Below the pieces are notes generated by a model, which saw only the letters and a list, made by a program, of their open reading frames with translations, made no database searches and was not told the origin of the DNA. A stretch of 64,000 nt of DNA. Origin: an uncultured Spirochaetaceae bacterium (lineage in GTDB: Bacteria > Spirochaetota > Spirochaetia > Sphaerochaetales > Sphaerochaetaceae). The translations under genes were made by a program, and so were the position numbers. Shown piece by piece: positions 1 to 9,493 of this stretch. Location of the stretch: the NCBI GenBank assembly GCA_944392965.1, contig CALXYM010000004.1, positions 1 to 64,000 on the forward strand, in the 5' to 3' direction. How positions within the stretch are numbered: the stretch's first letter is position 1; each line of letters opens with the position of its first letter.

Positions 1-207
1 ATGCTCACGAGATTAGCCACAGCCGAAATTGCGTCCTGCTACAATGATATCGCCCGCCTTCACCTTCTTGACGAAGTCCCTATCGATGTCCTCCATGCAG
101 TGCGATGCAAGTTCCTTAGGATCACTAGTATTGAGATAACGGGCCGGAATGATCACATCCGTATCGACATTATCCTTGTATTTGAAAACACTGCCCTCTC
201 TTACCAT
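1..207 (-). pseudogene. leuD: 3-isopropylmalate dehydratase small subunit, N-terminal part with in-frame stop
   Basis: LeuD pairs with LeuC to isomerise 2-isopropylmalate to 3-isopropylmalate in leucine synthesis. The N-terminal 64 residues match the family ([18 protein letters not shown], then AGRNFGCG). The family motif continues GCGSSREHA, which helps form the active site. Here the codon for the first Ser is TAA (positions 13-15, minus strand), and the same frame resumes with Ser-Arg-Glu-His up to the window edge. One C-to-A change from TCA would explain it. It starts where leuC ends and is the last visible gene of the ilv-leu operon. Whether this is a true nonsense mutation or a sequence error cannot be decided here, and the 3' part lies outside the window. 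Confidence 0.85.
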
Positions 208-1472
208 CAGTTGACCTCCTTGAGCGTATCTGGATCGGTGATGTAACCTGTAACGGCACTTGCTGCTGCCGTATAGGGACTTGCAAGGTACACTTCACTC
301 TTTACATGCCCCATTCTTCCGACGAAATTACGGTTCGTCGTACTTATGCACCTCTCCCCTTCTGCAAGTATTCCCATATAACCTCCGAGACATGGACCGC
401 ATGTCGGGGTCGAGACGACGGCTCCGGCATCGATGAAGATATCGAAAAGTCCCTCATCCATCGCCTCCTTCCAGATCTTCTGCGTCGCTGGGATGATTAT
501 ACATCTTACAGAGGGATTGACTTTCCTGCCTTTCAGAATCTCAGCTGCAGCCCTCATATCGCTGATTCTGCCGTTCGTACAGCTTCCAATCACGACCTGA
601 TCTATCCTTATAGAGGAAGAGTCCTTTACCAGGTGCGTGTTCTCGGGAAGATGTGGATAGCTGACCGTGAGCTCTATCTTAGATAGATCGATATCGATGA
701 CCGATGAGTATTCGGCATCCTCATCTGCCGTGAAGATCTTAGGATCCTTAGCCCCTGCTTCCTTTAAATAAGAAAGAGTTTTCTCATCCACGGGGAAGAT
801 TCCCGCCTTTCCTCCGGCTTCTATGGCCATGTTGGATATCGTGAAGCGGTCATCCATCGAGAGGGAGGAAACTCCATCTCCTGTGAACTCAATGCTCTTA
901 TAAAGGGCACCGTCAACACCTATCTTTCCAATGAGGTGGAGGATGACGTCCTTGCCTGTGACATACTTTTTCAGCTTTCCTGTGAGATTAACCTTTATCG
1001 TCTCAGGCACCTTGAACCAAGCTTTTCCAGTCGCCATACCACATGCCATGTCAGTTGAACCGACGCCAGTGGAAAAAGCACCGAGAGCTCCGTATGTGCA
1101 TGTATGGCTGTCTGCTCCGATGACGACATCGCCTGCTGTGACAAGTCCCTTTTCAGGAAGAAGTGCGTGCTCAATCCCCATCTGCCCCACCTCAAAGTAG
1201 TTTCTGATCTCCTCGCTTCTTGCAAATGAACGGAGACATGCACACTGCTCAGCCGCCTTTATATCCTTATTAGGCACAAAGTGATCGGGAACGAGAGCGA
1301 TCTTATTCTTGTCAAAAACATGTTCCTTCCCGAATTTTGGAAATTCCTTTATTGCAACCGGACTCGTGATGTCATTTCCAAGCACGAGATCCAGATCCGC
1401 CATTATCAGCTGTCCCGGGTGAACAGTGGCAAGATGCGCACTGTTAGCCAGGATCTTTTCAGTCATATTCAT
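207..1472 (-). CDS. leuC: 3-isopropylmalate dehydratase large subunit
   Basis: Aconitase-family iron-sulfur enzyme of leucine biosynthesis, 421 residues, the length of the shorter archaeal/clostridial-type LeuC. The three [4Fe-4S] ligands are visible as Cys298 (GSCTNGR) and Cys358/Cys361 (TCGPCLGG); [23 protein letters not shown] is represented around residues 119-141. The start ATG overlaps the leuA stop as TAATG and has GGAGGG about 9 nt upstream; a second ATG two codons in is less well spaced. Its stop touches the leuD start, so synthesis of the two subunits is probably coupled. The partner gene leuD is interrupted. Confidence 0.97.
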   Translation of the reverse strand: MNMTEKILANSAHLATVHPGQLIMADLDLVLGNDITSPVAIKEFPKFGKEHVFDKNKIALVPDHFVPNKDIKAAEQCACLRSFARSEEIRNYFEVGQMGIEHALLPEKGLVTAGDVVIGADSHTCTYGALGAFSTGVGSTDMACGMATGKAWFKVPETIKVNLTGKLKKYVTGKDVILHLIGKIGVDGALYKSIEFTGDGVSSLSMDDRFTISNMAIEAGGKAGIFPVDEKTLSYLKEAGAKDPKIFTADEDAEYSSVIDIDLSKIELTVSYPHLPENTHLVKDSSSIRIDQVVIGSCTNGRISDMRAAAEILKGRKVNPSVRCIIIPATQKIWKEAMDEGLFDIFIDAGAVVSTPTCGPCLGGYMGILAEGERCISTTNRNFVGRMGHVKSEVYLASPYTAAASAVTGYITDPDTLKEVN

Positions 1473-3079
1473 TATTCATTGCCCTCCTTTTTGTCCGTAT
1501 GCCCTATGAGCATATCATTCTCAAAACTCATTGCCGATGCGCTCTGTGTCCGTGTGCCCATCGCAGCAGAGTTCTCATTGAGCATCTTGTTCACGGCATT
1601 CAGACAGGCAAGAATACTCGCCTCGATGATGTCCGTTGATACACCACGACCTCTGTATACCCCGCTCTGGTCGGAAATCTTTACGAAAACCTCGCCAAGG
1701 GCATCCCTGTCCTCTGTAACGGCAGAGAGCTGGTAATCCTCAAGGCTGAACGGATGCTTTATGAGCTTTTCGACACAACGAAGGGAGGCATAGACAGGTC
1801 CTGTACCGCTCGCGACATCCTGATATATCTTCTCTCCATTCTTTTTTAGCGATATGCATGCCGTGCTCGTCATCCTGTTTCCGCTGTTTACAACGAAGGA
1901 ATCAAGGACCCATGTCTGACTCTCGGGATTCTCCTGCGCCTCTACAAGGGCAATCAGGTCACGATCCGTTATGTTCTTCTTCCTATCACAGGTCTTTTTG
2001 AACTCGGCAAAGAGTGCATCCTCCCTGTCCTTTGACAGGACATACCCAAGTTCCTGCATCTTCTTAGAGAATGCATGCTGACCTGAGTGCTTGCCGAGAA
2101 CTAGATTGGTTTTCACGACACCTACGGACTCGGGAGTCATGATCTCATATGTCTGACTGTTAGCCATCATACCATGCTGATGGATTCCAGACTCATGGGC
2201 GAAGGCATTGTCTCCAACGATCGCCTTGGAAGGATTGATCTTCACACCGGTTGTACTGGAAAGGAGACGGGCCGAGCGGGCAATCTCCTCGGTTACGATA
2301 TTCGTATAATAACCGAACTTGTCAGATCTGGTCTTAAGAGCCATCACGACCTCTTCGAGCGCCGCGTTTCCCGCCCTCTCCCCGATACCACAGACCGTGC
2401 ACTCAACCTGTCTTGCACCAGCCTCTATACCCGCAAGAGTATTCGCAACAGCAAGCCCGAGATCGTTATGGTTATGCATGCTTATCACAGCCTTATCGAT
2501 ATCCTTTACATGCTCTTTTACATAGCGCACCATATTCGCAATCTCAACAGGAGTTGAATAGCCCACGGTATCAGGAAGATTGATCGTAGTCGCTCCTGCA
2601 TCTATCGCGGTCTGTACGACGGTGCACATGTATTCAAGATCGGTACGGGAGGCATCCTCAAGAGAGAACTCGATATCATCACAAAGACTCTTCGCATACG
2701 AGACATTCTCCCTGATCCTCTTCAAAGCCTCCTCTCGTGTCATCTTCAGCTTATATTGCAGATGAATGTCACTTGTAGCGAGAAAAACGTGTATACGTGG
2801 ATGCCTTGCCTTTTTAACCGCATTCCATGCCGCATCTATATCCTTTTTAAGTGCACGTGCAAGGGATGCGACAATAGGACGCTCCACGGCTGAGGCAATA
2901 GCCTCAACCGATTCAAAATCACCAGGAGAAGAGATGGCAAAGCCCGCTTCAATGATATCTACGCCCAAGGCTTCGAGCTGGCGTGCCATCCTGATCTTCT
3001 CTTCCAGGTTCATACTATAGCCCGGAGCCTGTTCTCCATCACGGAGCGTGGTATCGAATATGTAAATCCTCTCTGCCAT
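1472..3079 (-). CDS. leuA: 2-isopropylmalate synthase
   Basis: Condenses acetyl-CoA with 2-oxoisovalerate, the committed step of leucine synthesis. 535 residues: a TIM-barrel catalytic domain (about 1-390) with the [17 protein letters not shown] start and the metal-binding [13 protein letters not shown] segment, followed by a C-terminal regulatory LeuA-dimer domain where leucine normally binds. Homocitrate synthase and citramalate synthase are relatives, but the full-length regulatory domain and adjacent leuC/leuD favour LeuA. GGGGAGG lies just upstream of the ATG, and the gene follows ilvC by about 20 nt in the same operon. Confidence 0.95.
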   Translation of the reverse strand: MAERIYIFDTTLRDGEQAPGYSMNLEEKIRMARQLEALGVDIIEAGFAISSPGDFESVEAIASAVERPIVASLARALKKDIDAAWNAVKKARHPRIHVFLATSDIHLQYKLKMTREEALKRIRENVSYAKSLCDDIEFSLEDASRTDLEYMCTVVQTAIDAGATTINLPDTVGYSTPVEIANMVRYVKEHVKDIDKAVISMHNHNDLGLAVANTLAGIEAGARQVECTVCGIGERAGNAALEEVVMALKTRSDKFGYYTNIVTEEIARSARLLSSTTGVKINPSKAIVGDNAFAHESGIHQHGMMANSQTYEIMTPESVGVVKTNLVLGKHSGQHAFSKKMQELGYVLSKDREDALFAEFKKTCDRKKNITDRDLIALVEAQENPESQTWVLDSFVVNSGNRMTSTACISLKKNGEKIYQDVASGTGPVYASLRCVEKLIKHPFSLEDYQLSAVTEDRDALGEVFVKISDQSGVYRGRGVSTDIIEASILACLNAVNKMLNENSAAMGTRTQSASAMSFENDMLIGHTDKKEGNE

Positions 3080-3099
3080 CTTTTCCTCCCCAGATACTC

Positions 3100-4636
<1,537 letters not shown>

Positions 4637-4658
4637 TCCCCTTCTCCTCCTTAACATT

Positions 4659-4695
4659 AAAAAAAATAGCCCATGGAATATACTCTCCACGGGCC
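4659..4695 (-). terminator. Attenuator terminator of the ilv-leu operon
   Basis: Minus-strand hairpin GGCCCGTGGA / TCCATGGGCT (4695-4686 with 4677-4668) followed by eight T residues, lying between the leader peptide and ilvN. The left arm CCGTGG (4692-4687) can instead pair with an upstream CCACGG (4722-4717), which forms a mutually exclusive antiterminator. This is the layout of ribosome-mediated attenuation. Confidence 0.85.
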
Positions 4696-4723
4696 TATAC
4701 AAAACATATACTGCAACCGTGGT

Positions 4724-4795
4724 TCAGCATGTAATGAGTAGGACTAGAACTAGAAGAGAAGCAAGAGATAACAAGCTGATTGATAATCTAGACAT
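4724..4795 (-). CDS. ilv-leu leader peptide (attenuation sensor)
   Basis: A 23-codon ORF rich in branched-chain residues: nine Leu, two Val and two Ile, with the run SLLVLVLLI just before the stop. It has a very strong ribosome site (AGGGAGGAGGAG) about 8 nt before the ATG and ends 28 nt before the terminator hairpin. Stalling on the Leu/Val/Ile codons when charged tRNA is scarce would let the antiterminator form and allow ilvN-ilvC-leuA-leuC-leuD transcription. A TCAGC in codons 5-7 and GCTGA at the stop could form the protector pairing. Confidence 0.88.
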   Translation of the reverse strand: MSRLSISLLSLASLLVLVLLITC

Positions 4796-4837
4796 ATTAT
4801 TTCTCCTCCTCCCTAAAATGATATCTGTTATGACTCA

Positions 4838-4867
4838 CTTGTACTCCAAAGGATGTTTTCTTGTCAA
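4838..4867 (-). promoter_or_regulatory. Sigma70-type promoter of the ilv-leu operon
   Basis: Minus strand: perfect -35 TTGACA (4867-4862), 18-nt spacer, -10 TACAAG (4843-4838, four of six consensus bases). It lies about 40 nt upstream of the leader peptide start. The -10 is weak, so the exact start point is uncertain. Confidence 0.6.
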
Positions 4868-4981
4868 TCTGAAATTCTTAAATTTTTCATCATATTTGAA
4901 ATGAAATGATTAAAGACTGTATATTTATACATAGAAAAAGACTTTCATTCTGAAAAAATACATCTGGTGTATACTGCATAT

Positions 4982-5113
4982 ATGAAACGAAATAAATTAC
5001 TGACAATAATATGTTTACTGGTAATAATCTCCATATTATCATCCTGCAACCGTGAAAACTTGGAAATAATAGGAGGTGCAGATGCCCCGACAGGAATCTA
5101 CATCGGTACATAA
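4982..5113 (+). CDS. Small lipoprotein with GGADAPT motif
   Basis: A 43-residue protein: Lys/Arg start (MKRNK), hydrophobic core, lipobox LSSC at about residue 22, then a very short mature part ending LEIIGGADAPTGIYIGT. The tail resembles the IIGGADGPTAI motif of the beta subunits of sodium-pumping decarboxylases (OadB/MmdB), and short clostridial lipoproteins with the same tail are known to me from memory; their function is not established. No clear ribosome site is visible; a TATACT lies about 8 nt upstream of the ATG. Likely membrane-anchored if expressed. Confidence 0.55.
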   Translation: MKRNKLLTIICLLVIISILSSCNRENLEIIGGADAPTGIYIGT

Positions 5114-5221
5114 AAGACTGAGACATGTACGAATACAAAGGAGATAAAGGAATCTTTAAGTTCCTAAAAAATCCTAACTATAATTCTGCCATAGCTAAAA
5201 ACAGATGGTAAAATCATCAAT

Positions 5222-6157
5222 TCAAGAAGAAACATATTTTTGCCTATTACTGTTCGGCTTATCGGGGATAGTCATTCTTAATAAACCGTCTTCCAATAAC
5301 GGACGCAGATAGACCTTACTAAAATTATTTCTATCACGTAATTTACAGAATTCCATTATTTCTTTTTTTAGACCGAGGCTCATGACAGAAAGAAATTATC
5401 TTTCTTTGTAATTCCATCACTTGCGGGGTCGCTTGTGGGGTTACTTGCATGGTCACTTGCGGGGTTGAAGGACCAAGTCGTAAAACAGCAACAGAAGAGA
5501 GTGGTATAACAGTACAGAAAGTATCTCCATCCTCTACGAATTCAGGAGTACCTCCGGAATACAATTCCGTGTACTTGTATGTATTCCTCATTCCTGATCC
5601 CAGTTCATCTGAAAGACCTATTTCTCTGAAGACCTTGGAAATAGGAGGATTCTTAGGAAACGGCTTGAATGAAGATAGTTCTAAAATCCCGCTGTTACGG
5701 GAGATGTTCGGATTCTCCGTGTAAATCCTGTCTTTTTCTATCACGAGTTTAGACACGTATCCACTGGAGTAATTGCGGTGAGCCAAACTGTTTGAACAGA
5801 TTTCCCTGAGAATCTTATCACGGGCACTTATACTCTGCGTACCTTCCATCACAAATGGATCGCTTAAATGTTTCTGGCAGAAGGCCATCATACGATCATA
5901 AGACTCTATCAGATTTGTGATTATCACATCCCGGTCATCATAACGGTCAAGATTTTCAACACGCAGCAGCATATCCGTCTTATGATGTGGAAGTGCAGCC
6001 ATAATCGTAGTATCCTTTCCAAAGAGGAGACCTCCGGCCAGGGTAAGTCCTTCCCTATTCTGTGCCTCATCCCTCATGATGAGTCCAGAACTTCTCAGAA
6101 TCTCCTCATCAGACATATTCCTCCAAGGATGGTCCTGACTTCTTACTCGGGTCAAAC
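5222..6157 (-). pseudogene. AlbA/RecG-like ATP-binding protein (COG2865 type), 5'-truncated and frameshifted
   Basis: The readable part matches the middle and C-terminal regions of ATP-binding putative transcriptional regulators of the AlbA_2 type (HPWRNMSDEEILRSSGL, GLTLAGGLLFGKD, LPHHKTDMLLRVENLDRYDDR, GLSDELGSGMRNTYKY). The N-terminal AlbA domain is missing; the readable homology stops near 6157, 30 nt from a CRISPR repeat. At the 3' end the frame breaks in a run of seven A (5369-5363): dropping one A restores KEIMEFCKLRDRNNF and the usual winged-helix end DGLLRMTIPDKP, stopping at 5222. It has both a missing start and an internal +1 shift, so a working product is unlikely. Confidence 0.8.
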
Positions 6158-6187
6158 TGAAATAGTAACAGGAAGAGCAGGAGATGT

Positions 6188-6276
6188 GTTTGGGAACTGT
6201 GTTAGTATCGATATATCTCAAACGAGGAAGCGGAAGAGCTGTTCAAGAATGGTGTTTGGGAACTGTGTTAGTATCG
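6188..6276 (+). CRISPR. Relic type II CRISPR array (one full and one partial repeat)
   Basis: A 36-bp repeat at 6188-6223 starts GTTTGGGAACTG and ends ATATATCTCAAAC, with imperfect terminal inverted symmetry. It is followed by a spacer of exactly 30 bp (6224-6253) and a second copy that matches for 23 nt (6254-6276) and then stops. Length, ends and 30-bp spacing fit type II arrays. A TCAAAC at 6152-6157 lies exactly 30 nt upstream and may be the end of an eroded third repeat. No cas genes or tracrRNA were seen nearby. Confidence 0.75.
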
Positions 6277-6324
6277 CCTCAAGCAGGCTCAATGCTTCCT
6301 GTTCGCTCATACATTCCTCTGCAA

Positions 6325-6352
6325 TAAAAAACCGTCCTGTTAAAAGACGGCT
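6325..6352 (-). terminator. Intrinsic terminator downstream of relBE
   Basis: Minus-strand hairpin CCGTC - TTTTAACAG - GACGG followed by six T residues, just after the relE remnant. Orientation fits termination of the relB-relE transcript. Confidence 0.75.
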
Positions 6353-6372
6353 GTCAATCATAGTTATTTATA

Positions 6373-6635
6373 CTACTTCTTCTTGTAAATCTCTCTTCTA
6401 TGTCCGATGTTCAGGACTTCTATTATCAACTCGTTATCCATTATGTTGCATATGATCCTGACATCATCAACCCTGTAACGCCATAAGCCCCTCAGGTCAC
6501 CATGCAGGACGTGCCCTCTGCTTCTCGGGCGTCCAGTTCCGATACTTCATCCATGTATTTACGGATGTTCCTCTGGATTGTCTTGTTGAGCTTTGATAGC
6601 TGTTTCTCCGCTGTTACTGAATATCTGATTACCAT
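6373..6635 (-). pseudogene. relE: RelE/ParE-type toxin with frameshift
   Basis: The start overlaps the relB stop (TAATG). Frame 1 reads MVIRYSVTAEKQLSKLNKTI and continues to SELD, then runs off to a stop at 6494. From the same point the next frame gives the typical RelE second half: PRSRGHVLHGDLRGLWRYR, then VDDVRIICNIMDNELIIEV and IGHRREIYKKK. The break is at about 6525-6533 (GGACGCCCGAG) and equals loss of one base; total length is 263 nt instead of 264. As written, the mRNA interferase would not be made, although the antitoxin is intact. Confidence 0.82.
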
Positions 6636-6892
6636 TATATGCCGAGGCGTTTATACACTTCGTCGGAAGAGTACGTCACAGCCTTGCCCTCCTTGAGCTT
6701 ATCATCCTCTTTGGAGGCCATTCTTATGTCTTCCGCATCCTCAAGTGCATCAGCGTTCGGCATTCCCTTGTTCATCACTACGGCATCAAGGAAAATGCTT
6801 ATAGCATCAGTCATGCTCAAACCATAATCTCTCAGATACTTCTTAGCTAAGTTTTTTTTCTTTTCATCATAGTTGAAACTTACTCTACACAT
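6635..6892 (-). CDS. relB: RelB/DinJ family antitoxin
   Basis: 85-residue antitoxin. The N-terminal half carries a ribbon-helix-helix DNA-binding fold with the DinJ-like segment AKKYLRDYGLSMTDAISIFLDAVVMNKGMP; the charged C-terminal half would wrap the toxin. AGGAG is 9 nt upstream of the ATG. A promoter (TTGACG-N18-TAATAT) lies just upstream and would be autorepressed in a working module. A run of seven G in the leader (6913-6907) is notable. Its toxin partner is frameshifted. Confidence 0.88.
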   Translation of the reverse strand: MCRVSFNYDEKKKNLAKKYLRDYGLSMTDAISIFLDAVVMNKGMPNADALEDAEDIRMASKEDDKLKEGKAVTYSSDEVYKRLGI

Positions 6893-6922
6893 ATCGGTGT
6901 CTCCTACCCCCCCTACATTTAA

Positions 6923-6952
6923 ATATTATTTACAGATAATGCTTTACGTCAA
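6923..6952 (-). promoter_or_regulatory. relBE promoter
   Basis: Minus strand: TTGACG (6952-6947), 18-nt spacer, TAATAT (6928-6923), about 30 nt upstream of relB. Good match to sigma70 consensus. Confidence 0.6.
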
Positions 6953-7382
6953 GTTATACAGCTTCCCTTATCTTCTCCTCCATTTCTACCTCCAATAAGT
7001 TAATTTCTTAAGTCTCAAAATCAGCCGTTCAGTCGGGCTGATATCCAATTTACTCAACATATAATGAGTACTTTTACAAATGCGTATTAAGACATGAATT
7101 GAACATCTTCTTCGTATAAGCTCGGAATCGACCTATCTTTCATCTGATCTCTGGATCAAGATTGCGTGTACTGCCCAAAGAAGTTAAAAGAGAATGTTTG
7201 CCGGCTGATACATGACAGACTCCATTCAATAGGATTAAAGATTAATTGAGTGCCTCCAGTTGTGTTGTTTAAGCGGCTTTTCTCGCCTTGTATGCGTTGA
7301 GTAATTCAACAGATGTATTATTACCTCTGAGAGCTTTTCTATAGCGTTATCAAGTTTCATGCATGTTGAAACTATTATCTCA
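6953..7382. other. Gene-poor spacer with decayed sequence
   Basis: No intact gene. On the minus strand a short frame (about 7345-7274) ends YRKALRGNNTSVELLNAY then KARKAA and a stop; it looks like the end of a lost gene, but I cannot identify it. A short CAGCC/GGCTG hairpin occurs near 7030. The stretch separates the relBE promoter from the second CRISPR relic. Confidence 0.5.
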
Positions 7383-7460
7383 GTTTGAGAGCTGTGTTAG
7401 TATCGATATATCTCAAACTGATTCTTTTGATGTTATAAGGGGCAAGTGTTTAGGAACTGT
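7383..7460 (+). CRISPR. Second relic type II CRISPR unit
   Basis: A 36-bp repeat at 7383-7418 starts GTTTGAGAGCTGTG and ends ATCTCAAAC, with clean terminal inverted repeats GTTTGAGA/TCTCAAAC. It differs from the copy at 6188 at only two positions (6 and 9). A 29-bp spacer (7419-7447) separates it from a degenerate copy that keeps only GTTTAGGAACTGT (7448-7460). The repeat resembles the Treponema denticola type II repeat as I remember it. Confidence 0.75.
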
Positions 7461-7540
7461 ACAATTAACTTCTATTTACTTTGACCTCGTCATAGTAGAT
7501 AGATTTTTTATTTATATGAGATTGTTTTACATTTTCTTAT

Positions 7541-7567
7541 TTATCTAAAAAAGAATATTATAGATAA
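7541..7567. promoter_or_regulatory. Inverted repeat upstream of the purine gene
   Basis: TTATCTA (7541-7547) and TAGATAA (7561-7567) form a perfect 7-bp inverted repeat about 27 nt before the PurO-AICARFT start and enclose a TATTAT. It could be an operator, but the regulator is unknown. Confidence 0.3.
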
Positions 7568-7593
7568 CGTATTCCATAGTCTTAGGAGGGCAT

Positions 7594-9429
7594 ATGACAA
7601 TCAGAGAGTATTTGAAGGGGAAAAAATATCCAGGAAGAGTTATTCTTGCAGGTCTTGATTCAAAAGGCGATGTAGTACTTGCTTATGCGATAACAGGTAG
7701 AAGTGAGAATAGCCGAAACAGAGTATTCACGCTCTCTGATGGGGTACTAAAGACGAGAGCATATGAAGAGAATAAGATAGAGGATCCGAGTCTTATAATC
7801 TACAATGCTAAACTTGAGAATGATGAATACATCGTCCTTGCAAATGGAGATCACAGTGATACGATTATGACAGATCTCTGCAATGGAGAAAATCTGGAAA
7901 ATTCTTTATTAAAGAGGACATACGAACCGGACGAACCGAACTATACTCCACGTATTGCAGCGGTATTCAACAAGAAGGAGAATACTTATACCCTTTCGAT
8001 AATAAAGAAAGCAGAGGAGAGTGTAGATACAGAAAGAAAGATTTATAACTATAAAGGGGAAAAAGGAGTATGCCACCTCATACATACCTATCTTGATGAT
8101 GGTAATCCCCTTCCCTCTTTCAATATCAATCCTCCATCCTTCTTCATTCCTGATGACATCACGCTACTAAAGAATGCTCTTTGGGAAAGCCTTGATGAGG
8201 AGAACAGGATAAGTCTCTATGTGCGTATTGGGGATGAAGAGGAGATCGTAAACAGGAATGAGAATGAAATAAGATTGAAATATGGCTGTAATCCGAATCA
8301 GAAGAACAGCATGGTAAGTACTCCTTTTCCCCTACCGCTGAAGGTACTGAACGGAAGGCCCGGGTATATAAATCTTCTTGATGCTTTGAATGGTTACCAG
8401 CTGGTAAGAGAGTTGAGAAAAGTTCTTTCCCTTCCTGCAGCCACATCCTTCAAGCACGTATCTCCAGCAGGAGCTGCTGTCTACACTCCCCTGAGTGAGA
8501 AGGAAAAGAAGATGTACTTCGTGAATGAGGATGAGGAACTTTCAAAACTCGCCATCGCCTATATAAGAGCTCGAGGGGCAGACAGGATGAGCAGTTTCGG
8601 AGATTTCATTGCACTTTCAGATATCTGTGATAAAGCAACTGCTAAAGTGATATCAAAGGAAGTATCGGATGGGATCATCGCTCCGGGATATACGGATGAA
8701 GCTCTCGAAATCTTAAGAAGAAAGAAAAAGGGAGCATACTGCATACTTTCAATTGATCCTGAATATGAACCGGATAAGAAAGAGATAAAAACTGTGTTCG
8801 GTATCACATTCACTCAGGAACACAATGACTACCTTCCCTCTGAAAAGAATTTTGAAAACATCGTTACGGAAAGCAAGGTACTGACAGAGGAAGCAAAGAG
8901 AGACCTGATTGTCGCACTCATAGCACTTAAATACACCCAGTCCAATTCAGTCTGCTACGCAAAAAATGGACAGACAATTGGAGTGGGAGCTGGACAGCAG
9001 TCAAGAATACATTGTACGCGTCTTGCGGGTAATAAAGCAGATTTATGGAATTTAAGGCAGAGTGAGAAGGTTCTCTCCCTACCCTTTAAGGAAAAGCTTT
9101 CAAGAAATGATAAAGATAATGTGATAGAACAATACCTCTCCGATGATCCAGAGATAGACATATTCTCATCGTGGCAGGACTATTTCACCTCCTGCCCTGA
9201 ACCTTTTAAGAAAGAAGAGAAGAAAGCATATCTGGAAAGCGTTAAAGACATAAGCCTCGTAAGTGACGCATTCTTCCCATTCAGAGACAATATTGACAGA
9301 GCATATAGAAGCGGTGTCGGCTACATAAGCCAACCGGGAGGATCTGTAAGGGACGATGTCGTTATAGAGGCTGCAAACGAACATGGAATGACCATGTGTT
9401 TTACAGGAGTCAGGTTGTTCCATCATTGA
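7594..9429 (+). CDS. Fused IMP cyclohydrolase (PurO type) - AICAR transformylase
   Basis: Carries out the last two steps of purine synthesis: formylation of AICAR and closure to IMP. Residues 1-205 match PurO-type IMP cyclohydrolase (KKYPGRVILAGLD, then AYAITGRSENSRNRVF near 31-45). Residues about 225-611 match the AICAR formyltransferase half of PurH, with KYGCNPNQ, the catalytic Lys287-His288 in SFKHVSPAGAA, RARGADRMSSFGDFIALSD and GQQSRIHCTRLAG. The usual MGS-like cyclohydrolase half of PurH is absent, so the order of domains is reversed relative to chemistry and the cyclohydrolase is of a different fold. GGAGGG precedes the ATG. Monocistronic. Confidence 0.93.
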   Translation: MTIREYLKGKKYPGRVILAGLDSKGDVVLAYAITGRSENSRNRVFTLSDGVLKTRAYEENKIEDPSLIIYNAKLENDEYIVLANGDHSDTIMTDLCNGENLENSLLKRTYEPDEPNYTPRIAAVFNKKENTYTLSIIKKAEESVDTERKIYNYKGEKGVCHLIHTYLDDGNPLPSFNINPPSFFIPDDITLLKNALWESLDEENRISLYVRIGDEEEIVNRNENEIRLKYGCNPNQKNSMVSTPFPLPLKVLNGRPGYINLLDALNGYQLVRELRKVLSLPAATSFKHVSPAGAAVYTPLSEKEKKMYFVNEDEELSKLAIAYIRARGADRMSSFGDFIALSDICDKATAKVISKEVSDGIIAPGYTDEALEILRRKKKGAYCILSIDPEYEPDKKEIKTVFGITFTQEHNDYLPSEKNFENIVTESKVLTEEAKRDLIVALIALKYTQSNSVCYAKNGQTIGVGAGQQSRIHCTRLAGNKADLWNLRQSEKVLSLPFKEKLSRNDKDNVIEQYLSDDPEIDIFSSWQDYFTSCPEPFKKEEKKAYLESVKDISLVSDAFFPFRDNIDRAYRSGVGYISQPGGSVRDDVVIEAANEHGMTMCFTGVRLFHH

Positions 9430-9453
9430 TGAAAAGACAATCTGGATATAAAA

Positions 9454-9480
9454 ATGATGGGTGCAAAACGCACCCACCAA
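9454..9480 (-). terminator. Terminator between convergent genes
   Basis: Hairpin GGGTGC-AAAAC-GCACCC at 9459-9475. On the minus strand it is followed by TTTTT, so it best serves the lipoprotein gene at 9494; the plus strand lacks a T run. Confidence 0.65.
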
Positions 9481-9493
9481 AAATTAAATAGAA

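Noticed and set aside
13-15. Possible stop-codon recoding (for example TAA read as Ser) in leuD
   Set aside because: TAA ends leuA, ilvN and many other genes here, and no recoding element is visible; mutation or sequence error is simpler.
1-246. Plus-strand open frame over leuD
   Set aside because: Antisense shadow of leuD; no ribosome site and no family resemblance.
5363-5369. Programmed -1 frameshift at the A7 run in the AlbA/RecG-like gene
   Set aside because: Restoring the homologous frame needs a +1 shift (one A skipped), and -1 leads to a stop within three codons.
7274-7345. Transposase fragment on the minus strand
   Set aside because: About 24 codons ending in a stop; I cannot assign it to any transposase family, so it is only mentioned in the spacer entry.
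6152-7460. Functional CRISPR-Cas locus
   Set aside because: Only two complete repeats, with eroded neighbours, no cas genes and no recognisable tracrRNA in the window.
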